In this document: positions 1 through 5,624 of the stretch, piece after piece | Layout of the letters: every line of letters begins with the position of its first letter | How positions within the stretch are numbered: the stretch's first letter is position 1 | Origin: Nitrososphaerota archaeon | Lineage (GTDB): Archaea; Thermoproteota; Nitrososphaeria; Nitrososphaerales; Nitrosopumilaceae | DNA length: 9,283 bases | Direction: 5' to 3' | NCBI GenBank assembly: GCA_028867235.1 | Contig: JAGWGS010000040.1 | Location: forward strand, 1-9,283 | Notes under the pieces: generated by a model | Database searches by the model: none | The model's input: the letters and a program-made list of their open reading frames with translations, nothing else | What the model was told of the DNA's origin: nothing | Program-made: the position numbers and the translations under genes

Positions 1-497
1 GTTTTGAGATTCAAAATATTTTGTTAGACTATATCCCGAAGGAAGAACTAGGAAGAGATATTTTTCATCTGATCATTACAACAAAACTTGGATGTACTTA
101 TGATTATGGTGATTATAGATATCATGGGAGAGCTGTAATTTGCTCAAATCCAGCCATCATATCTACAACAGGAATCATAGAGGCGCCAGCAAAGCCACGT
201 GAATACTACATGTTTTTGCAACAAAAAATGGCACTAGGTTTGAACTTAGATGCATTAAAAGAACAATTCAAAGGCAGGTTTCTTGAGTACCACGACAAGA
301 GACTAGATACAATCATTAGAGGATATGCACTTCAAGCCATTTTTTATTACATTACTCTTGATCCATTCTGTCAGTCTAAGGAATGTATTTTATACAATGC
401 ACATTGGCAAGAAGATCTTATACATACACAGACAAAATCCGGTAAGCTTTGTGATCTGCACAAAAAAATTTTGGATGAGATCAGAAATCATGCATAA
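1..497 (+). CDS. Conserved archaeal protein with Cys/His-rich tail (possible DUF6775-type putative metallopeptidase), 5' end missing
   Basis: The reading frame is open from the first bases of the window, so the TTG at 21 is only an internal candidate start and the real start is probably upstream. About 165 codons are visible. The C-terminal part has a C-x4-C pair (DPFCQSKEC), then LYNAHWQ, then LCDLH, a spacing that resembles the zinc-binding Cys tail of archaemetzincin-like proteins. A central stretch, GRAVICSNPA followed by EAPAKPREYY, looks strongly constrained. From memory this resembles the thaumarchaeal family called DUF6775 (putative metallopeptidase), but no HExxH motif is present in the visible part, so a protease activity cannot be claimed. 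The protein looks cytosolic, with no signal peptide or TM segment in the visible part. It ends 29 bp before trxB, which has its own TATA box, so the two need not be co-transcribed. Confidence 0.6.
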   Translation, partial: FEIQNILLDYIPKEELGRDIFHLIITTKLGCTYDYGDYRYHGRAVICSNPAIISTTGIIEAPAKPREYYMFLQQKMALGLNLDALKEQFKGRFLEYHDKRLDTIIRGYALQAIFYYITLDPFCQSKECILYNAHWQEDLIHTQTKSGKLCDLHKKILDEIRNHA

Positions 498-505
498 TTT
501 AAATA
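498..505 (+). promoter_or_regulatory. TATA box of trxB (leaderless promoter)
   Basis: TTTAAATA lies immediately after the upstream stop codon and is centred about 25 nt before the trxB GTG codon. That is the archaeal TATA-to-start distance, so the mRNA would begin at or next to the GTG with no leader. No Shine-Dalgarno sequence precedes the GTG, which agrees with leaderless translation. Confidence 0.6.
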
Positions 506-526
506 TGAACTTGAATGAATTGAGTT

Positions 527-1492
527 GTGCAAGCAGAAGTAAAAGCAGAGAATAAAAAAGCAGAAACTAGAAAAAAATTTGATGTGATAATTATAGGGGC
601 GGGCCCTGCAGGATATACAGCTGCAATATACGCGTCACGGGCAAAACGTGATACTTTGATAGTATCGGGAATTTTACCAGGAGGACAATTGATGCTTACA
701 ACCGAAGTAGAAAATTTTCCAGGATTTGCAAATGGGATAATGGGACCAGATCTCATGACAACTATGCGACAACAAGCAGAAAGAATGGGCACCACTATCA
801 TAGATGATGAAGTTGTAAATGTAGATTTTAGGCACAATCCATTTAAGATACTCACATACTCAGAAGAATACGAAGCAGATGCAGTAATTATTGCAACAGG
901 TGCAACACCAAGAAAAATAGGCGTGAAAGGCGAACAAGAGTACAGTGCTAAGGGAGTATCATATTGTGCTACATGTGATGGACCATTTTTTAGAAATCAA
1001 GATATTGTAGTAGTAGGAGGAGGAGACTCTGCCATGGAAGAAGCCATATTTCTCACAAAATTTGCAAACAAGGTTCACCTAATACACAGAAAAGACAAAC
1101 TCAGAGCAAGTAAAGTAATGCAAGACAGAGCATTTGAAAACAAAAAAATACAATTCCACTGGAATACCACAATAGATGAGATAAAAGGTAATCAAAAAGT
1201 AACTCAGATCATAATCAAAGATACGACAGATAACAATACAAAAACATTAGACATAGGCGGTTTGTTTGTAGCAATAGGACATGAGCCAAATACAAAACTA
1301 TTCCAAGGTCAGATAGAGTTTGATTCTCAAGGATATATTGCATTAAAAAATCATACCCAGACAAATATTGAAGGAGTCTTTGCTGCAGGTGATGTTCATG
1401 ACCACAGATACAGACAAGCAATCACCGCAGCAGCATTTGGTTGCATGGCAGCAATAGACGTAGACAAATATCTTGCAGAACACAAAAAATAA
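527..1492 (+). CDS. trxB: Thioredoxin reductase (NADPH, FAD flavoprotein)
   Basis: This is a 321-residue low-molecular-weight thioredoxin reductase. It moves electrons from NADPH through FAD and a redox disulfide to thioredoxin-type partners in the cytosol. The FAD Rossmann motif GAGPAG is at residues 24-29, the active-site CATC at 147-150, the NADPH motif GGGDSA at 164-169 with HRKDKLRAS at 187-195, and the second FAD motif FAAGDV at 285-290. Length and order match the family. The GTG start is forced: an in-frame TGA lies just upstream at 521-523, and the next possible start (GTG at 584) would remove the first strand of the FAD fold. The result is a charged Lys/Glu-rich extension of about 17 residues before the fold. 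Its stop codon directly abuts that of the convergent cysteine synthase gene, leaving no spacer for a separate terminator. Confidence 0.95.
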   Translation: MQAEVKAENKKAETRKKFDVIIIGAGPAGYTAAIYASRAKRDTLIVSGILPGGQLMLTTEVENFPGFANGIMGPDLMTTMRQQAERMGTTIIDDEVVNVDFRHNPFKILTYSEEYEADAVIIATGATPRKIGVKGEQEYSAKGVSYCATCDGPFFRNQDIVVVGGGDSAMEEAIFLTKFANKVHLIHRKDKLRASKVMQDRAFENKKIQFHWNTTIDEIKGNQKVTQIIIKDTTDNNTKTLDIGGLFVAIGHEPNTKLFQGQIEFDSQGYIALKNHTQTNIEGVFAAGDVHDHRYRQAITAAAFGCMAAIDVDKYLAEHKK

Positions 1493-2488
1493 TCAAGCAG
1501 TTTGTACTTTGGAGATGTGTTTTGAATTCTTTAACGCGGATTCAAATTCTTCTTCTGAGAATATCTTTTGTTGAGTGTACAAACTTTTGAATTTTCTACC
1601 ATCGTCTGCAAATATTCCAACTGCACAACCACTTTCTATATGGTATTTTTTCATGGCAGTGTATACCGCAGCAGATGAAGGACTTACAAGCATCTTTTCT
1701 TTTACAAAGATATCCTTTACAGAAATAAATGCCTCTTGATTTGTTATAGTTATCCAATCATCAACAACTGTTTCTCGTTTGATAAACAAGTCAGGCTTGG
1801 CAGATTCTTCAAAGTTGCGCAATCCTTGAATAAGATGATTTTGTTGCGGTTGCACTGCAATGACTTTGATGTTTGAATTCTTTTCTTTCAGATATGCCCC
1901 TATTCCCGTTATGGTTCCTCCTGTTCCTACACCGGTGAAAAAGTGTGTTATCTTTCCCTGTGTTTGTTCCCATATTTCAGGCCCAGTTCCTTTGTAATGA
2001 CCCATAAAGTTTGCCTCATTTGCATATTGATTTGGGGAATAGTATTTGTCAGGCCTAGCAGATGCAATAGAACGTGCCAACGCAATACTTTGATCCGTTC
2101 CTGCTCCCACTTTAGGACATAAATCATCACTTGTTTGATATAATGTAGCTCCAAGTGATTCAATGATTTTTTTGGTCTCTTCACTTGCTTTTTCAGGTAT
2201 CACAATCTCAACTTTGTATCCTAAAAGCTTGGCAATACCAGCAAGTGCAATACCAGTATTTCCAGAAGTAGGTTCTATGATTATAGTATGTCCTCTTTTT
2301 ATCAGCCCATTTTCTTCCCCATCTTTTATCATCCAATATGCAGCTCTGTCTTTTACAGAACCAAATGGATTGTAAAATTCAAGTTTTGCATAAAAGTCAG
2401 TTTTAGCATTTGATAATGATTCCAGTTTTACAATTGGCGTCCCGCCAACTTTTATCGGCATGTTAGAGTCTACTAATGTTTCAGCCAA
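1493..2488 (-). CDS. cysM: Cysteine synthase-family PLP enzyme (CysK/CysM type)
   Basis: This fold-type II PLP enzyme of 331 residues most likely makes cysteine from an activated serine and a sulfide or sulfur donor. The PLP lysine is K46 in NPFGSVKDRA, the substrate loop is PTSGNTG at 73-79, the phosphate-binding glycine loop is GVGTGGTITG at 186-195, and the pyridine-nitrogen serine motif is SPSSAA near 269-274. There is no C-terminal CBS domain. Whether the donor is O-acetylserine or O-phosphoserine cannot be read from these motifs, and a cystathionine beta-synthase role is possible. The start is TTG at 2488, with AAGGTGA 12 nt upstream inside the end of the TusA-like gene; an ATG nine codons further in (2461) is the alternative. 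The gene lies 7 bp after the TusA-like gene, which suggests an operon linking sulfur relay to cysteine synthesis. Confidence 0.88.
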   Translation of the reverse strand: MAETLVDSNMPIKVGGTPIVKLESLSNAKTDFYAKLEFYNPFGSVKDRAAYWMIKDGEENGLIKRGHTIIIEPTSGNTGIALAGIAKLLGYKVEIVIPEKASEETKKIIESLGATLYQTSDDLCPKVGAGTDQSIALARSIASARPDKYYSPNQYANEANFMGHYKGTGPEIWEQTQGKITHFFTGVGTGGTITGIGAYLKEKNSNIKVIAVQPQQNHLIQGLRNFEESAKPDLFIKRETVVDDWITITNQEAFISVKDIFVKEKMLVSPSSAAVYTAMKKYHIESGCAVGIFADDGRKFKSLYTQQKIFSEEEFESALKNSKHISKVQTA

Positions 2489-2495
2489 GATTAGA

Positions 2496-2735
2496 TTATT
2501 TCACCTTTTTAATGGTAAACTCTAGATCCTTGTCTGTTTTTTTAATACCAAGCAACTGGTGACCATTTCTATTTACCCATCGTGTAATGTCTTCTTCTGA
2601 TGCAGGATCATCTGCAGTAATTTTTAGAACATTTCCTACCGCCATTCTTTCCATCTCTATCTTTGTTCGAAATACAGGCTCTGGACAGAACATGCCTCGT
2701 ACATCAATAGTTTTTGTTGGAGTAGATTCAGAAAT
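2496..2735 (-). CDS. tusA: TusA/SirA-family sulfur carrier protein, probable AUU start
   Basis: TusA-family proteins are small carriers that hold sulfur as a persulfide on the cysteine of a CPxP motif and pass it on in thiolation or sulfur trafficking. Here the motif is RGMFCPEPV, followed by TADDPASEEDI and a terminal beta strand (LEFTIKKVK), all typical. Starting at the ATG (2693) would begin the protein two residues before the catalytic Cys and drop the first beta strand. Upstream in the same frame the peptide reads TPTKTIDVRG, exactly the normal family N-terminus, before a TGA is met. No ATG, GTG or TTG exists in that stretch. An ATT codon at 2735-2733 sits 6 nt after AGGTGA and gives a 79-residue protein beginning (M)SESTPTKT, with the catalytic Cys at residue 17. 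I therefore place the start at ATT. The family call is firm; the start is inferred. Confidence 0.8.
   Translation of the reverse strand: MSESTPTKTIDVRGMFCPEPVFRTKIEMERMAVGNVLKITADDPASEEDITRWVNRNGHQLLGIKKTDKDLEFTIKKVK
2501..2507 (-). promoter_or_regulatory. Shine-Dalgarno sequence of the cysteine synthase gene, inside the upstream coding region
   Basis: AAGGTGA on the minus strand overlaps the last codons of the TusA-like gene and lies 12 nt before the TTG start. The spacing is longer than usual, but no better start codon lies closer. It supports internal initiation on a shared tusA-cysM mRNA. Confidence 0.4.
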
Positions 2736-2741
2736 ATCTAG

Positions 2742-2747
2742 TCACCT
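2742..2747 (-). promoter_or_regulatory. Shine-Dalgarno sequence that points to an AUU start of tusA
   Basis: AGGTGA on the minus strand matches the complement of the usual archaeal 16S 3' end. It lies 6 nt before ATT at 2735-2733. The TGA inside it is in frame with tusA, so the coding frame cannot extend further upstream. Confidence 0.55.
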
Positions 2748-2766
2748 GACTAAAAAATCACTTGTG

Positions 2767-2777
2767 TAATATTAAAA
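2767..2777 (-). promoter_or_regulatory. Probable TATA box of the tusA-cysM operon
   Basis: TTTTAATATTA on the minus strand is centred about 37 nt before the proposed AUU start. Transcription would begin near 2747, giving a short leader that only just includes the Shine-Dalgarno sequence. It lies in the 69 bp gap after the PHP gene. Confidence 0.4.
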
Positions 2778-2804
2778 TCTATTCATAGATATTTGAGATA
2801 TTCA

Positions 2805-3725
2805 TCACTTTAGAATCATTGGCAATATTGCTCTGAGATTCCTTTGATACAAAACAGTATGATCCTGATCTTTGAAATTTATCTTGTTTGAGAGTTTTGT
2901 AATCAAGTGTACTGCAATCTTGTATGCAGTTGTCCATACGATACTATTAGGATTTGATTCAAATGCATTAATCAAAAATCTACACAGTCCAGTCATATGA
3001 GGATGGTTTTGTTCAAAATACAGTAGGATATCTTCTTTCGAGTTTTCAATTTTATATAATGCATGTTCTATCATTTCGCGGCTTGTAATGTATCCAGTAT
3101 TTTCAATTGTTATCTTGCCATGTCTCATGGCATGTAAAATGTCATCTAGTTTATTTGAAGAGTCTATGATATTGGTACATCTTCCAAGTGTTGATACAAC
3201 ATGGGAATCACTTCCGGATACCTCAATCAAGTTATTAATCTTGGCAAAGTTATATGCTCTGATATTAGAATATCTATCCACATTATTACTGTTAAAGACC
3301 TCAATCAAATCACATAGTATTGCTTTTTCTCTCAGACCATTACTCAAACCAAAAGGATGTGGAGCACAAGATATAGCACCTTGTGATTTGATTTGATCAA
3401 GAATTTCTTCCAGTCCTTGTCCTGCTTTTATGGTTTGATGTAATCCAAATGCAAGAACATGAATCCCAACATCTGTTGTAACCTCTTCTCCAGGATATAC
3501 TCTGATGTTTTTGTATTTGGCGTGATTTTCCTGATATTCCAAAATAGAGCGATAACCATTCAGAGTGTTATGATTTGTTATAAAAAAAGCATCAAGACTT
3601 GTCTCATATGCTTTGTCTAATTGCTCTAGTATAGTTACACCGCAATCATATGGCGTCTCTTTTGGCCCAAGCTGGAAATTTGAAAACTCGTTATGACAGT
3701 GTAATTCAACTTTTAATCCAGTCAA
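2805..3725 (-). CDS. PHP-domain metal-dependent phosphoesterase
   Basis: This 306-residue protein has an N-terminal PHP (polymerase and histidinol phosphatase) domain, which usually binds two or three metal ions and hydrolyses phosphate esters. Likely metal ligands are H9 and H11 (ELHCHNE), H52 (ITNHNT), E80/E81 (PGEEVTT), H89, H123 (APHPFG), and D173/H175 (GSDSH). The usual TDH of motif II is TNH here, and the usual Asp/His after the HxH motif is not obvious, so the metal site may differ from COG0613 enzymes. Residues from about 215 to the end form a helical C-terminal region of unknown role. The substrate is unknown; nucleotide or sugar phosphate are both possible. The start is TTG at 3725, forced by an in-frame TAA two codons upstream. 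The gene lies 53 bp downstream of cofE with its own TATA-like box. Confidence 0.85.
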   Translation of the reverse strand: MTGLKVELHCHNEFSNFQLGPKETPYDCGVTILEQLDKAYETSLDAFFITNHNTLNGYRSILEYQENHAKYKNIRVYPGEEVTTDVGIHVLAFGLHQTIKAGQGLEEILDQIKSQGAISCAPHPFGLSNGLREKAILCDLIEVFNSNNVDRYSNIRAYNFAKINNLIEVSGSDSHVVSTLGRCTNIIDSSNKLDDILHAMRHGKITIENTGYITSREMIEHALYKIENSKEDILLYFEQNHPHMTGLCRFLINAFESNPNSIVWTTAYKIAVHLITKLSNKINFKDQDHTVLYQRNLRAILPMILK

Positions 3726-3750
3726 TGCTTATCGAATCTTATGATCAATG

Positions 3751-3758
3751 CATATATT
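3751..3758 (-). promoter_or_regulatory. TATA-like box of the PHP gene
   Basis: AATATATG on the minus strand is centred about 30 nt before the TTG start, which would give a leaderless or nearly leaderless mRNA. There is no clear Shine-Dalgarno sequence before the TTG. Confidence 0.4.
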
Positions 3759-3778
3759 CTTTATTTCATGATTTTTAC

Positions 3779-4519
3779 TTATCTAAATAGATCAAGTGAC
3801 TTGTCTCGCAATAGATCGTCAAGACTACCATTTTTTTTGCCAAAATCATAGTTTCTAACAATTGCAATAGGAATTCTAGACATCTTTCCACGTACTAGCT
3901 CACCTGCAGAACATAGTTCATCTGCAATTGCAATCTCTGTAACTCGAAGTATGCGCTTGAACGTATCTTGTTTTCCCTTGTAGTCAACAATAGGAGAGAT
4001 TCCAGATACCCCTATTGCCACATCCGTCTGTCCTTCTCGAAAGGGTCTGCCAAATGTATCAGATATCAACACAGCAACATCTTTGCCAGTCTTTGTCTTT
4101 ATTTTTTTTCTTATTTTTTGTGCAGATTTATCAGAATCTTTTGGCAACAATGTTGCAAATCCTTTTTCTACATTGCTTTCATCAACACCAGCATTTGCAC
4201 ATACAAACCCTTGATGTGTTTTAGATATGATTATACCATTTTTCATGCGCACAATTCTTTTTGTCTCATCAAGTATGAGTTGTACAATTCTAGAGTCTTT
4301 TTCATAAGCACTTGCAATTCCAGTAGCCAAAAGCGAGGGATTAATCTTAGAGAGATTAATTTTTCTGCCCTCTTGTTTTGATATAACTTTTTGTGTAAAT
4401 ATCAAAATGTCACCATCTTTTAGTGAACAACCCGCTTTAGTCCGTAGTAGAATATCAACCAAGTCATCCCCAAAGGAAACATCTTGTAAAATAGATACAG
4501 GAATTATTTGTAAAGACAT
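3779..4519 (-). CDS. cofE: Coenzyme F420-0:L-glutamate ligase
   Basis: CofE adds L-glutamate residues to coenzyme F420-0 using GTP and a divalent metal, giving the polyglutamylated deazaflavin cofactor. The 246-residue length fits the stand-alone archaeal enzyme, without the C-terminal FMN-reductase domain of actinobacterial FbiB. Recognisable blocks are GDILIFTQKVISKQEG at 36-51, FVCANAGVDESN at 105-116, and SDTFGRPFREGQTDVAIG at 153-170, the metal and nucleotide binding core. The ATG start at 4519 gives the expected N-terminus (MSLQIIPVS). A TTTTTAA element lies about 26 nt upstream in the 35 bp gap after serB, so a separate leaderless transcript is likely even though the genes are co-directional. 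No other F420 gene is in the window. Confidence 0.93.
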   Translation of the reverse strand: MSLQIIPVSILQDVSFGDDLVDILLRTKAGCSLKDGDILIFTQKVISKQEGRKINLSKINPSLLATGIASAYEKDSRIVQLILDETKRIVRMKNGIIISKTHQGFVCANAGVDESNVEKGFATLLPKDSDKSAQKIRKKIKTKTGKDVAVLISDTFGRPFREGQTDVAIGVSGISPIVDYKGKQDTFKRILRVTEIAIADELCSAGELVRGKMSRIPIAIVRNYDFGKKNGSLDDLLRDKSLDLFR

Positions 4520-4541
4520 GACTTGTATCTGTCGGTGTCAG

Positions 4542-4548
4542 TTAAAAA
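4542..4548 (-). promoter_or_regulatory. TATA-like box of cofE, also a T-run after serB
   Basis: TTTTTAA on the minus strand is centred about 26 nt before the cofE ATG. It begins 6 nt after the serB stop, so its five T's could also help end the serB transcript. Confidence 0.4.
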
Positions 4549-4554
4549 TCCTGT

Positions 4555-5205
4555 TTAAGCAATTGTTTGTAGCGGTATTTTTAATCCATAATGTTTGTTT
4601 ATCAATCCAATAAGTTTGGAAAGATCTTTTTCTTCAAGTGTTACAGTTGCTAACTCCTTAACCATATCTTGAGCTCTAAATGCAACTCCAAGACCACATA
4701 TGTTAAACAATTTAATATCATTTGCTCCATCTACGACTACAACAATATTTTCTTTCTTTTCATCCCATTCTTTTATTTTTATCATAGCAGACTTGGCTTT
4801 GTCTGAGTCAACATCTATTATCACACCATCAAGTTTTTTATCCTTGAAGATCAACTCGTTAGAGAATACATAATCAAGACCTAGTTCATCTTTTAGCCTA
4901 TCAGTCATCATAGTAAATCCGCCCGATACCGCCATTATTTTCCATCCAGCTGCTTTTAATGCCCTGCATGCCTCTTTAGCACCAGTCATTATCTTTAGAG
5001 AATCAGAAACTTCCTTACATGTTTGAAAATCTATTCCACGAAGTAATTCAATTCGCTTTTTTAATCCCTCTTCCCAATTGATCTTGCCTTCAATTCCTAG
5101 TCTTGTTATAGCCCAAATCTCATCTTGTTTGTTAATTTTTTCAGCAAGTATTGGAAGAAATTCTGCATCAAGTAATACACCTTCAACATCAAAGATTGCT
5201 AACAT
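4555..5205 (-). CDS. serB: HAD-superfamily phosphoserine phosphatase-like protein (SerB/ThrH type)
   Basis: This 216-residue HAD hydrolase most resembles phosphoserine phosphatase, the last step of serine synthesis, in the cytosol. Motif I is FDVEGVLLDAE with the nucleophile D6; motif II is the serine in VSGGF (S94); motif III is K136 in SDKA; motif IV is VDGAND (D159, D163). A helical cap lies between motifs I and II. The second acid of motif I is Glu (DxE), whereas classic SerB has DxD. DxE is found in ThrH, the phosphoserine:homoserine phosphotransferase, so the substrate is less certain than the fold. The ATG start at 5205 begins directly with the motif I strand, as usual for short SerB. 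It heads the minus-strand group leading to cofE, PHP, tusA and cysM, and its product serine would be the carbon backbone for the cysteine enzyme. Confidence 0.85.
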   Translation of the reverse strand: MLAIFDVEGVLLDAEFLPILAEKINKQDEIWAITRLGIEGKINWEEGLKKRIELLRGIDFQTCKEVSDSLKIMTGAKEACRALKAAGWKIMAVSGGFTMMTDRLKDELGLDYVFSNELIFKDKKLDGVIIDVDSDKAKSAMIKIKEWDEKKENIVVVVDGANDIKLFNICGLGVAFRAQDMVKELATVTLEEKDLSKLIGLINKHYGLKIPLQTIA

Positions 5206-5231
5206 CAGTTTCTTCTTTCAAACCACAAATC

Positions 5232-5246
5232 AGATTATATTAATCT
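5232..5246. promoter_or_regulatory. serB TATA box within a perfect inverted repeat (possible operator)
   Basis: AGATTA-TAT-TAATCT has perfect 6-bp arms around 3 nt. Read on the minus strand it contains ATTAATATAAT, a TATA-like box centred about 34 nt before the serB ATG. Symmetry over a TATA box may be chance in AT-rich DNA, but is also what a repressor site would look like. Confidence 0.4.
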
Positions 5247-5276
5247 TGAGCGATCTTCAAATTCATCTACCACTAG

Positions 5277-5285
5277 TAATATATT
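5277..5285 (+). promoter_or_regulatory. TATA box of the four-cysteine protein gene
   Basis: TAATATATT is centred 27 nt before the ATG at 5308, giving a leaderless transcript. A short inverted repeat AGCTT-TGC-AAGCT at 5288-5300 lies between this box and the start. Confidence 0.55.
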
Positions 5286-5307
5286 CAAGCTTTGCAAGCT
5301 GAATATT

Positions 5308-5607
5308 ATGGCTGAGCTTCCACACAAATATGAGGTACCAGTAAAAGTTGCTGCAAAGGCCATCAAGCTGACAGATGAAACAAAGAGTGAACTAAAATCA
5401 TCAGGCATGATGGATGAAAAAGGAAAACTGAAACTAAAAGGAGTAAGCCCAAAGATGCTCAAACGCATGAAAGAAGAGTCGGTTGATTGCCCGGTTTTGA
5501 AAAATGAGATCGCTTTCATACAATGTTTTGTTTGTCCCAATTTTCAAAGCAGAGTATCAGGTCAGGTACTTTGCAAAGGTGACACATTAAATCAGAAAGC
5601 TCATTAG
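5308..5607 (+). CDS. Small four-cysteine protein of unknown function
   Basis: I do not recognise a named family. The 99-residue protein has a basic, Lys-rich first half (residues 8-57) and a Cys-bearing second half: C61 in VDCPV, C73 and C76 in CFVC, and C89 in LCKG. The pattern C-x11-C-x2-C-x12-C could bind zinc or an iron-sulfur cluster. There is no signal peptide or membrane segment, so it is probably cytosolic. The ATG is supported by a well-placed TATA box 27 nt upstream. It lies 17-23 bp before prolyl-tRNA synthetase on the same strand, so the two may share a transcript. An antisense frame of similar length crosses it, but lacks recognisable features. A nucleic-acid-binding or metal-carrying role is possible but unsupported. 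Confidence 0.7.
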   Translation: MAELPHKYEVPVKVAAKAIKLTDETKSELKSSGMMDEKGKLKLKGVSPKMLKRMKEESVDCPVLKNEIAFIQCFVCPNFQSRVSGQVLCKGDTLNQKAH

Positions 5608-5624
5608 TATAACAATAAGAAAGA

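Noticed and set aside
499..855. Antisense frame of 118 codons opposite the start of trxB
   Set aside because: It lies fully within a clear thioredoxin reductase gene, has Ser/Thr/Ile-rich low-information sequence, and shows no family motif.
2496..2693. ATG at 2693 as the start of the TusA-like protein
   Set aside because: It would begin two residues before the catalytic cysteine, lose the first strand, and has no Shine-Dalgarno or TATA at the right distance; the family-like N-terminus is encoded upstream.
3968..4381. 137-codon + frame opposite cofE
   Set aside because: CofE is unmistakable on the other strand; the opposite frame is Phe/Cys/Ser-rich shadow sequence with no start context.
5235..5540. 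101-codon minus frame opposite the four-cysteine protein
   Set aside because: The + frame has a well-placed TATA box, an ATG and a patterned cysteine module; the minus frame reads like a shadow, rich in Phe and Ser, and would overlap the divergent promoters.
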